From NCBI GenBank assembly GCA_015056945.1, contig SVFH01000002.1, positions 62,001 to 126,000 of the forward strand: a stretch of 64,000 bases of DNA. Reading direction: 5' to 3'. This document shows positions 8,176 through 19,174 of the stretch, piece by piece. Each line of letters begins with the position of its first letter. Positions within the stretch are counted from its first letter, which is position 1. The position numbers were made by a program, and so were the translations under genes. This DNA comes from Lachnospiraceae bacterium (GTDB lineage Bacteria; Bacillota; Clostridia; Lachnospirales; Lachnospiraceae). The notes under the pieces are model-generated. The model worked only from the letters and a program-made list of their open reading frames with translations. It searched no databases and had not been told where the DNA came from.

Positions 8176-8395
8176 CTATAGATACTTCCCCCCAGGCGAC
8201 ATTCGGATATTCACAGGCTCTTTCCCTCGTAAAATGATACTTCCCCCCAGGCGACATTCGGATATTCACCAGGCGCTTTCTCTCGTAAAATGATACGCTT
8301 CACCCCCCGGCGACATTCGGATATTCACCGGCGCTTTCTCTCGTAAAATGATACGCTTTCACCCCAGGCGACATTCATATATTCACCGGCGAAAT
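8176..8395. repeat. 55-59-bp tandem repeat array, 4 copies
   Basis: GGCGACATTC recurs at 8195, 8250, 8309 and 8367. Each unit holds a C-rich tract, GGCGACATTCGGATATTCAC and a CTTTCTCTCGTAAAATGATAC tail. Periods are 55, 59 and 58 bp, so small indels separate the copies. It is noncoding and adjacent to the 31-bp array. Confidence 0.85.
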
Positions 8396-8399
8396 AAAG

Positions 8400-8517
8400 A
8401 ATGTGCATAGCACATTCTCCGCACGTGAGCGGTGTTGCTCGGCAACAAAATTCCTTGCCGCGAACTGCGCATCCTTAGCGGAGCGATTTTTTTATTGCAT
8501 AGGAATTTCCTATGCAA
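8400..8517. repeat. REP-like element with terminator-proximal palindrome (copy 1)
   Basis: This composite element contains GAACTGCGCATCCTTAGCGG, then GAGCGATTTTTTTA, then a palindrome of 11-bp arms TTGCATAGGAA/TTCCTATGCAA (8495-8517). Closely matching copies lie at 26935-27005 and 40213-40272. In each case the palindrome abuts the T-run of a minus-strand terminator. It also contains AATGTGC-ATA-GCACATT and TTGCTCGGCAA small hairpins. Confidence 0.8.
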
Positions 8518-8518
8518 C

Positions 8519-8551
8519 AAAAAAACACCCGCAATCCGAAGATTGCGGGTG
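8519..8551 (-). terminator. gdhA intrinsic terminator
   Basis: Perfect stem ACCCGCAATC / GATTGCGGGT with a four-base loop, followed on the minus strand by GTTTTTTT. It lies about 35 bp after the gdhA stop. Confidence 0.9.
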
Positions 8552-8584
8552 AACATATCAAATATTCAATTCAGGAATTTCTGA

Positions 8585-10021
<1,437 letters not shown>

Positions 10022-10078
10022 TATGTTTCTTATATTTTTTTTAAAAAGTATATACGGTCTTTTATCGGCACTCCATTA

Positions 10079-12214
10079 TTATGCCAGTACCTGGAACACA
10101 ACCAGAAGCAGGTATACAATGGTCAAAACCAGACCGACACAGAACAACATCAGACCGTAGGATAAACTTCGACCGATAATCTGGCTGTTCTCTGCATATT
10201 CTTCCCAATGAATCGCGTACCAGTGATCAAACTTCTTGCGTATGGGTCTTTCACGTAAAATTGTATGATTCAGTAACCAGACAATATCCTGCGTCACCAC
10301 TGCCGCTGCATGTGTAAGAATATTTCCTTCCGGAAGCTCGTGCGGCAATTTGCTGTCCTTATACAATGTTTTACGTAAAAAGATTACCGAATAGTCTACC
10401 AAACAATCAAGCACTCTGCATATGATATGACTGATAAAAGGAATAAACTGTATAAAAATCGGACGATATACGAGGTTTTCCAAATCAAGCCACTCAGGCC
10501 AGTAATTGACATATACATTTCCGTCTTCTTTCTTCTCAACCGAGAACATTACAACCATCAGAAGATAAAGAAGAATACCGATTACAATGGAAGCAATGGA
10601 GCCTTTCATATTGTGGAAGGCGAAATAATGCACGGTATGTGCTGCTTCTACCCCAAACAGCCCCTGTCCGAAATTCATTACCGCATCTGCTGTCAGATTC
10701 GGCACAACGCCAATCACCGGAATCACAACCGCACTTCCGATTAATGCAATTGCGCCGGGGAGTTTTAAATACTTTTTCTGTGCATCATATTTTTCCTGCA
10801 CTTCTGCTTTATTATTTTTACAAATAAAAATCCAGATATAAAGCTTTAACATATATGCAAGCGTACAACCGCCCGCAATCAGAAACAGAGCTTCCACCCA
10901 GCCGGGGATGGAGGATACTTCAACAAGTCCTTCGTGAATAAGCGTTTTACCCACGTAACCGTTAAAGAAAGGAATACCTGCAATACCAAGAACACCGGTT
11001 AAAAAGCATCCGTGCAAAACAGGCTTTTTGCGACCATACCCTTTCAGGGCATTCAAATCAAGTGTATGCGTGTTCATATAAATGATACCTGCTGCCATGA
11101 AAAGCACAAGTTTTAAAATGGAATGATTTACCATGTAAATCAAAGTTCCTCTTGCCGCAAGCTCATTCTCCAAACCGGAAATCATAAATACGGCAACACC
11201 GACTAAAATGAAACCAATCTGGGAAAGTGACGAGCACGCAAGCACTCTCTTTAAATCAACGGAAGCAAGCGCAAGGATTGCACCGAGCAACATGGTAATC
11301 ACCGCAACCGTAAGAAGCGCATATCCAAACCATTCCACATGTGCAAGGATAGAAAAGCTAACCATCATAATGCCGAAGATACCGGTTTTGGTCAGCACAC
11401 CCGAAAGCAATGCGGAAGCCGGTGCCGGTGCCACGGGGTGGGCCTTCGGTAACCAGATATGCACGGGAAATGCACCCGCTTTCACGGCAAAACCAAAGAA
11501 AATACAGATTGCACCCGCAATTCCCTGTTTGCTTACTAAATTCTGTCCCGCTACAGGAATCAGTACTGTCTTTAACTCGTCAAAACGTAACGTTCCAAGC
11601 TCACTGTAAATCATGAAAAGTCCCATCAGCATAACCATACCGCCGATGACGGAAATGCCAAGATACGTTTCCGCCGCTTTCATGGAAGCCTTCTTCTCAT
11701 CATGCGCCACCCACACATAAGAGGTTAGTGACATGATTTCAAAGAAAATAAATGTTGTAAAGAAATCCGCTGATAAAAATACTCCCATTGTTGCGCCAAG
11801 CGTCAACAGAAGAAATGCATAGAAGCGGTTTCTGTTTCTGTATTTTTCAAAGTACTGCGGAGATAAAAGTGTTACCATCATCCACATAAAAGCAACCACA
11901 AGGGCATAAATACTGCGAAAACCATCCAAAGTAAAATGCAGCCCCATACCACAAATTTCAGGAAGCATGATTTTGAAATTCATAACTGCACCCAAGATTT
12001 CAAGTGATACGGCATAACCGCTTTCTTTCGCCATATCCGTAATAACAGCACCTGCATTTATTACGGTAAAAAGTGTAAGAGCAAATTCAATGATACTGAC
12101 CGCCACTGCAGTAATATCACGGCCTTTTTTACTTTTAAGCCCAATCAGATAGGAAATAAGCGCTCCTACCATCGGGAAGAAAATCAGAACCGGAACTAAA
12201 ATATTTGTACTCAT
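10079..12214 (-). CDS. Antiporter-like subunit 4 (NuoL/MrpA-N type, long C-terminus)
   Basis: ATG 12212-12214 follows AAGGAGGGGAG and gives 711 aa; the track's longer start is less likely. It is a multi-pass membrane protein of the ND5/MrpD family with the conserved FPVHIWLPKAHPVAPAPASA segment (residues about 240-260) and Lys residues in mid-membrane helices that form the proton or Na+ path. After about residue 480 comes an extra 230-aa region with polar loops and two or three helices, as in NuoL or HyfB-type subunits that carry a lateral extension. It is the last gene of the antiporter operon, overlapping no gene but starting within the ribosome-site distance of its neighbour. Confidence 0.88.
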   Translation of the reverse strand: MSTNILVPVLIFFPMVGALISYLIGLKSKKGRDITAVAVSIIEFALTLFTVINAGAVITDMAKESGYAVSLEILGAVMNFKIMLPEICGMGLHFTLDGFRSIYALVVAFMWMMVTLLSPQYFEKYRNRNRFYAFLLLTLGATMGVFLSADFFTTFIFFEIMSLTSYVWVAHDEKKASMKAAETYLGISVIGGMVMLMGLFMIYSELGTLRFDELKTVLIPVAGQNLVSKQGIAGAICIFFGFAVKAGAFPVHIWLPKAHPVAPAPASALLSGVLTKTGIFGIMMVSFSILAHVEWFGYALLTVAVITMLLGAILALASVDLKRVLACSSLSQIGFILVGVAVFMISGLENELAARGTLIYMVNHSILKLVLFMAAGIIYMNTHTLDLNALKGYGRKKPVLHGCFLTGVLGIAGIPFFNGYVGKTLIHEGLVEVSSIPGWVEALFLIAGGCTLAYMLKLYIWIFICKNNKAEVQEKYDAQKKYLKLPGAIALIGSAVVIPVIGVVPNLTADAVMNFGQGLFGVEAAHTVHYFAFHNMKGSIASIVIGILLYLLMVVMFSVEKKEDGNVYVNYWPEWLDLENLVYRPIFIQFIPFISHIICRVLDCLVDYSVIFLRKTLYKDSKLPHELPEGNILTHAAAVVTQDIVWLLNHTILRERPIRKKFDHWYAIHWEEYAENSQIIGRSLSYGLMLFCVGLVLTIVYLLLVVFQVLA

Positions 12215-12227
12215 CTTTCTCCCCTCC

Positions 12228-13688
12228 TTACAATAATCCGGCCGCAATCTGCCCGAAGTATGAAACTATCGGCGCAGAGTACACTCCTAAAATAACACAA
12301 AACGCAGCAAAAAGATAAAGCGGAATCATCATTCTCCATGTCGGATCACTTCCCTTATCCTCGGCATTTCCTTCTTTAAAGAAGGCACGCACGGTAATTG
12401 TCATCATATAATTTGCCGTAAGTAATGCAGAAATCAGTAATGCGCCGACACCAATTGCACCGGCCACACCTCCATCGGCAATCGCAGCTTTTACCAAATG
12501 CCACTTACTTAAGAATCCTCCAAGCCCCGGAACACCCATTAAGGCAAGACCTGAAATGGTAAAGAGCGCAAATACCTGCGGCATTTTTTTGCCCATCCCG
12601 TCAAGCTGGTGTACGAAGGTCTTCTCGCTTTGCACAATCACGGCACCTGCGCAAAGGAAAGATAAAAGCTTCATAAATGCATGACAGATCATATGACACA
12701 GCGCACCGATTAAGCCAAGCGGAGACATAAGTGCCACACTAAATAAAATATAAGATAGGTTGCTGACCGTAGAATACGCCAGACGACGCTTCATATGAGT
12801 CTCTTTTATAGCTCTTGAACAACCGTACACAATCGTAAATACGGTAAAGCCGATAATCACATACTGTGCCCAGCTTCCTTTTAAGAAGTCAACACCGAAA
12901 CAATAATATGTCAGTCGCATTGTTGCAAATGCACCTGCCTTAACGACAGCAACAGCATGCAAAAGACCGGTAACAGGGGTCGGAGCAACGCCGGCCTGCG
13001 GGAGCCATTCGCTAAACGGGAACAATGCCGCCTTAACACCAAAGCCCATAAATGCCATTACGTAAACAAGCTTCAGAATATTTTCACGGTTTCCGATTAA
13101 TCCAAGATTCAACGTACCGCCGTATGCAAAATCCGTACTTCCGTATGAAATCATGAAAATTAATCCAATGAATGCAAAAGCCGCACCGCCGAGTGAATAA
13201 TATAGATACTTGCGGCTCGCAAGCACCGCCTCACGGCTTCCGCTATGCATCACAAGCGGCAGTGTAACCAGTGTAAGCATTTCATAGAAGCAATACATCG
13301 TTACAAGGTTTGCAGAGCTTGCAATACCAAGCGTTACACCATATGTCATTGTGAAAAACATAAAGAAGGAATGCTCTTTTCCCTCATGCTTCATATATTC
13401 AAAAGCATAAAGCGTAACAAACGGCCACAAAAATGCAACCATCGCACAGAACACACTTCCAAGCCCGTCAAGTCGTAACGACAGACTCAAATCTCCGGAA
13501 AAACGAACCAAATCATAGGTAACTCCCATTTTGTTAAAAAGCAGATACGCTACCAATATACTGGTTATAATTACAACACACTCCGTATAAATGTGCATCA
13601 ATTTCAATTTTTTAAAAGGTAAAACCGGTATCAGCACGCCACCAATAATGGGGAGCAATACGGTTAACGGTATTAAAATGTCAGACAT
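12228..13688 (-). CDS. Antiporter-like subunit 3 (MrpD/NuoN type)
   Basis: ATG 13686-13688 after AAAGGGG gives 486 aa. It has about 14 hydrophobic helices with the family signature ALFPFSEWLPQAGVAPTPVTG and conserved Lys in helices predicted to carry protons. It belongs to the proton-conducting membrane transporter family (ND2/ND4/ND5). The His of the usual H-x-WLPxA motif is Ser here (FSEWLPQA), a difference from the two neighbouring paralogues. Ends 13 bp before the next start. Confidence 0.88.
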   Translation of the reverse strand: MSDILIPLTVLLPIIGGVLIPVLPFKKLKLMHIYTECVVIITSILVAYLLFNKMGVTYDLVRFSGDLSLSLRLDGLGSVFCAMVAFLWPFVTLYAFEYMKHEGKEHSFFMFFTMTYGVTLGIASSANLVTMYCFYEMLTLVTLPLVMHSGSREAVLASRKYLYYSLGGAAFAFIGLIFMISYGSTDFAYGGTLNLGLIGNRENILKLVYVMAFMGFGVKAALFPFSEWLPQAGVAPTPVTGLLHAVAVVKAGAFATMRLTYYCFGVDFLKGSWAQYVIIGFTVFTIVYGCSRAIKETHMKRRLAYSTVSNLSYILFSVALMSPLGLIGALCHMICHAFMKLLSFLCAGAVIVQSEKTFVHQLDGMGKKMPQVFALFTISGLALMGVPGLGGFLSKWHLVKAAIADGGVAGAIGVGALLISALLTANYMMTITVRAFFKEGNAEDKGSDPTWRMMIPLYLFAAFCVILGVYSAPIVSYFGQIAAGLL

Positions 13689-13702
13689 ATCAAATCCCCT
13701 TT

Positions 13703-15202
13703 CTAGTGAAATATTACTGCCGGAATCCATTCAATCAAATCAAGAATCACATCCGGGAAAATACCGCCTAAAACACTCAGAAGCACCAATATCACCATCG
13801 GAACCCACATCCAGGGAGAAGCCTCCTTGCGAGGGTTTGCTTCATAATCAAAATCATCTCCCGGGAAAAATCCATTAATTGTAATCGGTAACAGATAACC
13901 TGCAGTAAGCAACGCACTGGCAAGTAACATTACCGGTCCCACATAACCGATTGCACCGACGCCTGCGGTAAGCGCACCTGTTGCAAGATACCATTTGCTT
14001 AAGAAACCGCCTGTGGGCGGAATACCGATTAAACCTAGAGATGCCACAGTAAACACAAGCAGTGTAACCGGCATCTTTTTACCGATTCCGCGTAACTCAT
14101 CCACATTTTCACACCCTGTTTCATGGATAATGGCTCCTGCACAAAGGAAGAGTACAATCTTAATAAATGCATGGAACACAACATGTAAAAGGGAGCCTGT
14201 TAAAGCCACCGGATTTAAAAGCGCAATTCCGAATAAAATATAGGACAACTGGCTGACCGTGGAATATGCCAGTCTCTTTTTCAATACTTTTTCCTTATAA
14301 GCAAGAAGTGAACCCATAAATACAGTTACCAGAGTCAGAATCATCCAGACCAGCTGTACCCAGGTACCGCTTAAAAACTCCGGTCCTACAATATAAAATA
14401 CAACTCTGATAATCGCAAGAACACCTGCTTTGACAATTACACCGGAAAGCACTGCAGACGCAGGCGCGGGTGCAACCGGATGCGCCGTGGGTAACCATGC
14501 ATGTAACGGAAACATACCTGCTTTAACGCCGAAGCCTAAAAGAGCAAGAAAAATTGCCGTCAATACAAATCCGGGATGTTCTGCCACCAGATTCATATCC
14601 AGTGTACCGCCCGCCTTGAACGCGATACTTGTTGTATTCTGATACAAAACATAGATACCAAATAATCCCATATACGCACCGCAAAGCGAATAAAAAAGAT
14701 ACTTCAGCGCTGCCATCAATGACTCATGCGTACGAGTCTGTAATACAAGCGGAAATGAAAGCAGGGTTACAAGTTCAAAAAACAAATACATGGTAAGCAG
14801 ATTTCCTGCGAAATCAAGCCCCTGCAGTACGGCATAGGTCAAAATATAAAATCCGTAATATGTCTTCTCCCCCTTCATATAGCGGAAGGAAAAAGCACCT
14901 GCTGCCAAGAAACCGATTGTTGTAACTATACTGAACAGCATACCTGCCTCATCAATGACAAACACTACCGGAATCCCGTCAAGCAATTCAAATAATACAA
15001 CCGGATTTTGGGCAATACCGCTTGCCATTGCCCAGATATTTGCTCCGGCAGATAAAAGCATTCCCACAGCAAACAATGTATGTATTTTGGCAAAAGGATG
15101 TTTCGCTCCCTCCTTCCCCGCAAGCATCTTTTGCGGCAGGCAAAACAGGAGCAACCCCATAAACAGGGGAACCATTATTGGTAAAAGAATCAAATATTTC
15201 AT
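13703..15202 (-). CDS. Antiporter-like subunit 2 (MrpD/NuoM type)
   Basis: The preferred start MKYLILLP at 15200-15202 gives 499 aa; an upstream ATG eight codons earlier cannot be excluded because the AGAGAG site is modest. The multi-pass protein has MFPLHAWLPTAHPVAPAPAS, the conserved ion-path motif, and KRLAYSTVSQLSYILFG, the typical second-half motif. It is a paralogue of its two neighbours. Within the operon it should form part of the distal membrane arm that moves H+ or Na+. Confidence 0.88.
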   Translation of the reverse strand: MKYLILLPIMVPLFMGLLLFCLPQKMLAGKEGAKHPFAKIHTLFAVGMLLSAGANIWAMASGIAQNPVVLFELLDGIPVVFVIDEAGMLFSIVTTIGFLAAGAFSFRYMKGEKTYYGFYILTYAVLQGLDFAGNLLTMYLFFELVTLLSFPLVLQTRTHESLMAALKYLFYSLCGAYMGLFGIYVLYQNTTSIAFKAGGTLDMNLVAEHPGFVLTAIFLALLGFGVKAGMFPLHAWLPTAHPVAPAPASAVLSGVIVKAGVLAIIRVVFYIVGPEFLSGTWVQLVWMILTLVTVFMGSLLAYKEKVLKKRLAYSTVSQLSYILFGIALLNPVALTGSLLHVVFHAFIKIVLFLCAGAIIHETGCENVDELRGIGKKMPVTLLVFTVASLGLIGIPPTGGFLSKWYLATGALTAGVGAIGYVGPVMLLASALLTAGYLLPITINGFFPGDDFDYEANPRKEASPWMWVPMVILVLLSVLGGIFPDVILDLIEWIPAVIFH

Positions 15203-15261
15203 GTTGCTTCTCTCTTTTCTCATCAATTGCGGATTACCTTAAAAGCAATCCTGATTTTCGG

Positions 15262-16752
15262 CTACTCGAACATTACAAGTCCATATTCCACAAGATTCAA
15301 AATCGGCTCAGACGCAAGACCAAGCACCAGATTCAATACGATAAACATCGTAATGGAAATCGCATAATTAGGATGTTTCAACTCATTAATTGTCGAATAT
15401 TCCGTTTCTTCCTTGGTGTAAATACGAATTACCGTCTTCATGAAATAAATCGCATTCAGAACAGTACTGATTGCAAGGACAATCAACGTCGGAAGCATCT
15501 TACCTTCGTTGATTACAGCTGCCTGACCGAACAAAAGCTTACTGACGAAGCCGGAAAAAGCAGGAATACCAACCATGGAAAGCGCACCGACCGTAAATCC
15601 GACGCCGGCAAGAACATTTCGGTATCCGGCCCCCGTTAGGTCAATGAATCGCTTGCTTCCTCCGGAAACATCCCGCAATCCCATTGCAGAAACGAACAAA
15701 AGTGCTTTGGTTGCAGCATGAGATAAAATATGGAAAATGGCCGCTACCATACCTTCTCTGGTTCCGAGACCGAAGCCCATGTAGATATATCCGATTTGTG
15801 CAACGGACGAAAAGGCAATCATACGCATGATATCGTTTTCCCAGATTGCATTTAAGGAACCCATAATCATTCCCAAAAGTCCGAATACAAAAATGATATT
15901 GATGATTTTACTGTCATGGAACTGGGTAAATCCGATGACACGGAAAATAATCTTAATAACAAGGAAAATATATCCCTTTGATACCAAACTCGAAAGCATT
16001 GCCGAAGAGGAAATCGTGGAATAACCGTATGCATCCGGCAACCATGAGTGGAACGGATACAACGCACTCTTAATCGCAAGACCGGTTGTAAGCAGAGCAA
16101 TTGCAATCACCAGCGGCACCGTATAGGTACCGTCTGCCACGATTTTAACCACTTCCTGATAAATACTGGTCATCAAAAGATTACCCGTGATATCGTAAAG
16201 AATGCAGATACCAATCAGGAACAGTGATGAACCGAGAAGACTCATAATCATATAACGGATTGCAGCTTCGATGGTTCGGCCATTCTGCACTACCATAATC
16301 AGTCCGCAGGCGGAAATCGTATTGATTTCCACGAATACGTATGCCGTAAAAAGGTCGTTTGTATAAACCAGTGCCAAAAGAGAACTCAGCAAAAGGTTTG
16401 TCATAATATAGTACAGACTGTGACGGCTCGGCTCCACATCAATATAAAAATGTCTCCGGCCGCCAAGAAGCGACAACAGCATAATCACGCAGAAAAATAA
16501 CGCCATTATGGCTTCAAGCACACCTGCTCTGATTTCGTTACCCCACGGAGCACTAAAACGTCCCATTGTGTAAACGAAACTGTCTCCCAGCTGATAGGTA
16601 TATACAAGCACACAGCCGGACAATATCATAATTACAATAATCACAATCAGATTCAGCCACTTCGCCCATTTTCCTTTTAAGGCAGAAGAAACAATTGCTG
16701 CCATCATCGCAAGGACAATGGAAAGGGCGGGAAAATTACGAATAAATTCCAT
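15262..16752 (-). CDS. Antiporter-like subunit 1 (MrpD type)
   Basis: The protein has 496 aa with a GTAAGGAGGG ribosome site inside the end of the preceding mrpC-like gene. It has about 14 helices with SALYPFHSWLPDAYGYSTISS and RMIAFSSVAQIGYIYMGFGL, signatures of the MrpD/ND4 antiporter family. It is immediately after the mrpC-like gene, the normal mrpC-mrpD order, so this is the best mrpD counterpart of the four paralogues. Confidence 0.9.
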   Translation of the reverse strand: MEFIRNFPALSIVLAMMAAIVSSALKGKWAKWLNLIVIIVIMILSGCVLVYTYQLGDSFVYTMGRFSAPWGNEIRAGVLEAIMALFFCVIMLLSLLGGRRHFYIDVEPSRHSLYYIMTNLLLSSLLALVYTNDLFTAYVFVEINTISACGLIMVVQNGRTIEAAIRYMIMSLLGSSLFLIGICILYDITGNLLMTSIYQEVVKIVADGTYTVPLVIAIALLTTGLAIKSALYPFHSWLPDAYGYSTISSSAMLSSLVSKGYIFLVIKIIFRVIGFTQFHDSKIINIIFVFGLLGMIMGSLNAIWENDIMRMIAFSSVAQIGYIYMGFGLGTREGMVAAIFHILSHAATKALLFVSAMGLRDVSGGSKRFIDLTGAGYRNVLAGVGFTVGALSMVGIPAFSGFVSKLLFGQAAVINEGKMLPTLIVLAISTVLNAIYFMKTVIRIYTKEETEYSTINELKHPNYAISITMFIVLNLVLGLASEPILNLVEYGLVMFE

Positions 16753-16754
16753 TC

Positions 16755-17129
16755 CTATAATCCCTCCTTACGCAACTGAGTTGATACCTCATCCAGATTC
16801 AGGGTATGGTATCTTTGGTACATACGAATCGTCAAGGATAAAAGAAGCGCCGTTACAGATACGGAAACAACGATACCCGTCAGTACCAGACCACTGGGAA
16901 TCGGGTTGATATACATTTCTGCATCCGTGATGCCATCCTTAATAATCGGTGCGAAACGCCCGTCAATATATCCTTTTACCGCAAGGAAAAAGTAAATTGC
17001 GGTATCCATAATATTCAAACCGATGATTTTTTTAATCATGTTTTGCTGTAGAAGAAGATTGGTAAAACCGATACCGAAAATAATCATCGCAATCTCTTCG
17101 CCGTAATTCGCTATAAAATTCGGACCCAT
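16755..17129 (-). CDS. mrpC: MrpC/NuoK-like subunit
   Basis: ATG 17127-17129 follows GAGAGGAGG and gives 124 aa; the track ORF's 23-residue extension lies inside the upstream gene. Three hydrophobic helices and an internal glutamate-bearing segment are typical of MrpC/NuoK (KIIGLNIMDTAIYFFLA, IPSGLVLTGIVVSVSVTALLLSL). It starts just before the upstream gene's stop is cleared and ends 2 bp before the next start. Confidence 0.9.
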   Translation of the reverse strand: MGPNFIANYGEEIAMIIFGIGFTNLLLQQNMIKKIIGLNIMDTAIYFFLAVKGYIDGRFAPIIKDGITDAEMYINPIPSGLVLTGIVVSVSVTALLLSLTIRMYQRYHTLNLDEVSTQLRKEGL

Positions 17130-17130
17130 T

Positions 17131-18084
17131 TTATAATCCTCCTCTCTTAAACAATGCATAGAATGAATAGATGGTACAAGCAACCTCGGAACCAACAAAA
17201 AGGTTAATGTAAAAAATCATTCCGGCGCTGATGATATTGCCGACAGTACCCATGGGAATTAAATTCTCAATACCGTTTGCACCTGTATAGAAATGATAGG
17301 TCATAATGCAGCCATAGAGAATCAAAGCCGTTACCTTAATGCATTTATATACATGCTCATTGAAAAACCTACGTATTTTCTTTTCGCCGAATGCACTCGA
17401 ATACAGAATCAGACCGGAACCGATAATAGCACCGCCCGAGAAACCGCCACCCGGTGATAAATGACCGTTTACAATAACATAAAAACCAAAAATCATGAGA
17501 ATCGGCACCAAAAGATTCGCAATGGTCTGCAAAATCAAGTCATCCTTTGGCTCAAAATCAGGGGTTTCATTCGCGCGTAGCTTCTCTTCGCTCATCATCA
17601 GAAGAATCATAACACAGCTTGATGCAATGAAAAGAACGCAGGTTTCACCAAAGGTATCAAAGCCTCGGTAATTGAGAATCATACCGGTAACCGTATTTAC
17701 AACACCGGTTTCTTCCATACCCTTTTCAACGTATCTTTTCATGGTATCATTGTTAGTCGGATTGGATGCATTTCCTACTTCAGGAAGATAGGATGCACAT
17801 AAGATTAACGCCGCGATAACAACCACGCACAGAATAATTGCACTTATTTTATAGAATACACGGAAAAATTTCTGCTCTTTATTCTTTTCCATGTCATAAA
17901 TCTTATCATGGAGTTTCTCGTGGTCAATCACACGTTCTACCGCTGCTACTTTTGACTCCCTAAATTCCTTCTGCTCCTTCATCTCGAGGGTTCCGACATA
18001 CGGATCTTTCTTCCCCTCCAGCCAGGACCAAAAACGGAAGGCAGCTGTTTTTTCATAGTCTTTCTGAGGTCTTAATTTACTCAT
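17131..18084 (-). CDS. mrpB: Fused MbhE-like and MrpB-like subunit
   Basis: The protein has 317 aa. A polar N-terminal 75 residues is followed by a first membrane part with NYRGFDTFGETCVLFIA, the signature found at the C-terminus of MrpA and in MbhE. A second part with LLVPILMIFGFYVIVNGH and SPGGGFSGGAIIG matches MrpB/MbhF. The fusion of these two modules and the separate DUF4040 gene before it mean the MrpA C-terminal half is split across genes, as in membrane-bound hydrogenase (Mbh/Mbx) antiporter modules. It overlaps the preceding gene by 8 bp. Confidence 0.88.
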   Translation of the reverse strand: MSKLRPQKDYEKTAAFRFWSWLEGKKDPYVGTLEMKEQKEFRESKVAAVERVIDHEKLHDKIYDMEKNKEQKFFRVFYKISAIILCVVVIAALILCASYLPEVGNASNPTNNDTMKRYVEKGMEETGVVNTVTGMILNYRGFDTFGETCVLFIASSCVMILLMMSEEKLRANETPDFEPKDDLILQTIANLLVPILMIFGFYVIVNGHLSPGGGFSGGAIIGSGLILYSSAFGEKKIRRFFNEHVYKCIKVTALILYGCIMTYHFYTGANGIENLIPMGTVGNIISAGMIFYINLFVGSEVACTIYSFYALFKRGGL

Positions 18085-18385
18085 CCTTCTCTGCCTCCTC
18101 TTCTTTTACCGGTGAAATATTTTCAGGCTGTTCCTTTTTCACCATTTTATCGATAACATTAATCTTCTTCAGTGTTACAAAGAATAAAACACTGGTAATA
18201 CCAGCACCTACGGCTGCCTCGGTAATCGCAAGGTCGGGAGACTCAAGTAAAATCCACAGAATAGCCATAACGGTACTGTAAGACATAAAAATAATGACAC
18301 TGTTTAAAAGGTTCTTTGAAAAGCTTACTGCAATTGCACAGAACACAAGGAAAAGTAACAGGATAAACATAATAATATCGTGCAT
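18077..18385 (-). CDS. DUF4040/MbhD-like subunit
   Basis: ATG 18383-18385 follows GGAGGAG and gives 102 aa. Three helices with LLESPDLAITEAAVGAGITS, the DUF4040 signature also present in the C-terminal part of MrpA. In Mbh and Mbx complexes this is the separate MbhD subunit. The C-terminus is Lys/Glu-rich and cytoplasmic. Its start lies immediately after the mrpG-like stop. Confidence 0.88.
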   Translation of the reverse strand: MHDIIMFILLLFLVFCAIAVSFSKNLLNSVIIFMSYSTVMAILWILLESPDLAITEAAVGAGITSVLFFVTLKKINVIDKMVKKEQPENISPVKEEEAEKDE

Positions 18386-18386
18386 C

Positions 18387-18746
18387 TTATTTCTCCTCCT
18401 TTTCTTCTGCTTCCAACGCAGCAAGTGTCTTGCTCTCGTATTCTCCCGCTTCCGGATTGGTCGTTGCCTCAAGCTGGGCAATCAAATGGGAAGACACCGG
18501 AGAAGCACACCACAAAAAAACAACCACGAGGAAAAGCTTTACGCTTGTGAAATTCATTCCGTTCATAATAATCAGACCGATAATTGCCGCAGCAAGACCT
18601 AAAGTATCTCCCATAGCTGCCGCATGCATACGGTTTAATACATAGCGAAATCTGTAAACACCGTAAATTTCCATAATGAACGTAGCAAGGCCTAATACAA
18701 TCAATGCAGCACCTAAAATAAAACGAATCCATTCTAAAACCGGCAT
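18387..18746 (-). CDS. mrpG: MrpG-like cation/proton antiporter subunit
   Basis: The protein has 119 aa with three helices and the MrpG pattern (GLATFIMEIYGVYRFRYVLNRMHAAAMGDTLGL). Its ATG overlaps the mrpF stop by one base after GGAAGGAGG, a sign of coupled translation. The C-terminal tail is acidic and Lys-rich. The family role is in assembly and ion coupling of the Mrp complex. Confidence 0.9.
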   Translation of the reverse strand: MPVLEWIRFILGAALIVLGLATFIMEIYGVYRFRYVLNRMHAAAMGDTLGLAAAIIGLIIMNGMNFTSVKLFLVVVFLWCASPVSSHLIAQLEATTNPEAGEYESKTLAALEAEEKEEK

Positions 18747-19174
18747 TACGCTTCGCCTCCTTCCTCTTTTTCTTCCGGCATCACAACGCCGAATTCACTC
18801 AAATCACGCTCGGGAAAAAGCTTCTGCTCTTCTAACAAAGCGTCCAGCTCTTCTATACTAAGTTCTGTCTTTTCTACCTTTGCCTGCTTATAAGCGCCTG
18901 TATAAATTTTGGTCAGAACAATAACAGCAAGGAAGCTAATCATCGCATAAATCAAACAAATATCTGCAAGATAACCTTCCGTCATAACCGAAAGAACTGC
19001 TACCACAACAATAATCATGGTTCCGATCATATTTACCGCAACGACACGGTCAGCAAGACGCGGTCCGATTATCGCACGTAAAAGACAAAGTGCTGCGAGA
19101 ACGGCAATCACAAGAATGGTCACCGAAAAAAAGATTGTATATGCACTTTCCAGTGCTGCAATTCCGCTATTCAT
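18746..19174 (-). CDS. mrpF: MrpF-like cation/proton antiporter subunit
   Basis: The protein has 142 aa. Three helices contain the MrpF pattern (LLRAIIGPRLADRVVAVNMIGT, then GYLADICLIYAMISFLAVIVL). A 50-residue acidic cytoplasmic tail is longer than in most MrpF proteins (about 90 aa). Start after GAGAAGGAGG; overlaps the mrpE-like gene by 8 bp. Confidence 0.9.
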   Translation of the reverse strand: MNSGIAALESAYTIFFSVTILVIAVLAALCLLRAIIGPRLADRVVAVNMIGTMIIVVVAVLSVMTEGYLADICLIYAMISFLAVIVLTKIYTGAYKQAKVEKTELSIEELDALLEEQKLFPERDLSEFGVVMPEEKEEGGEA

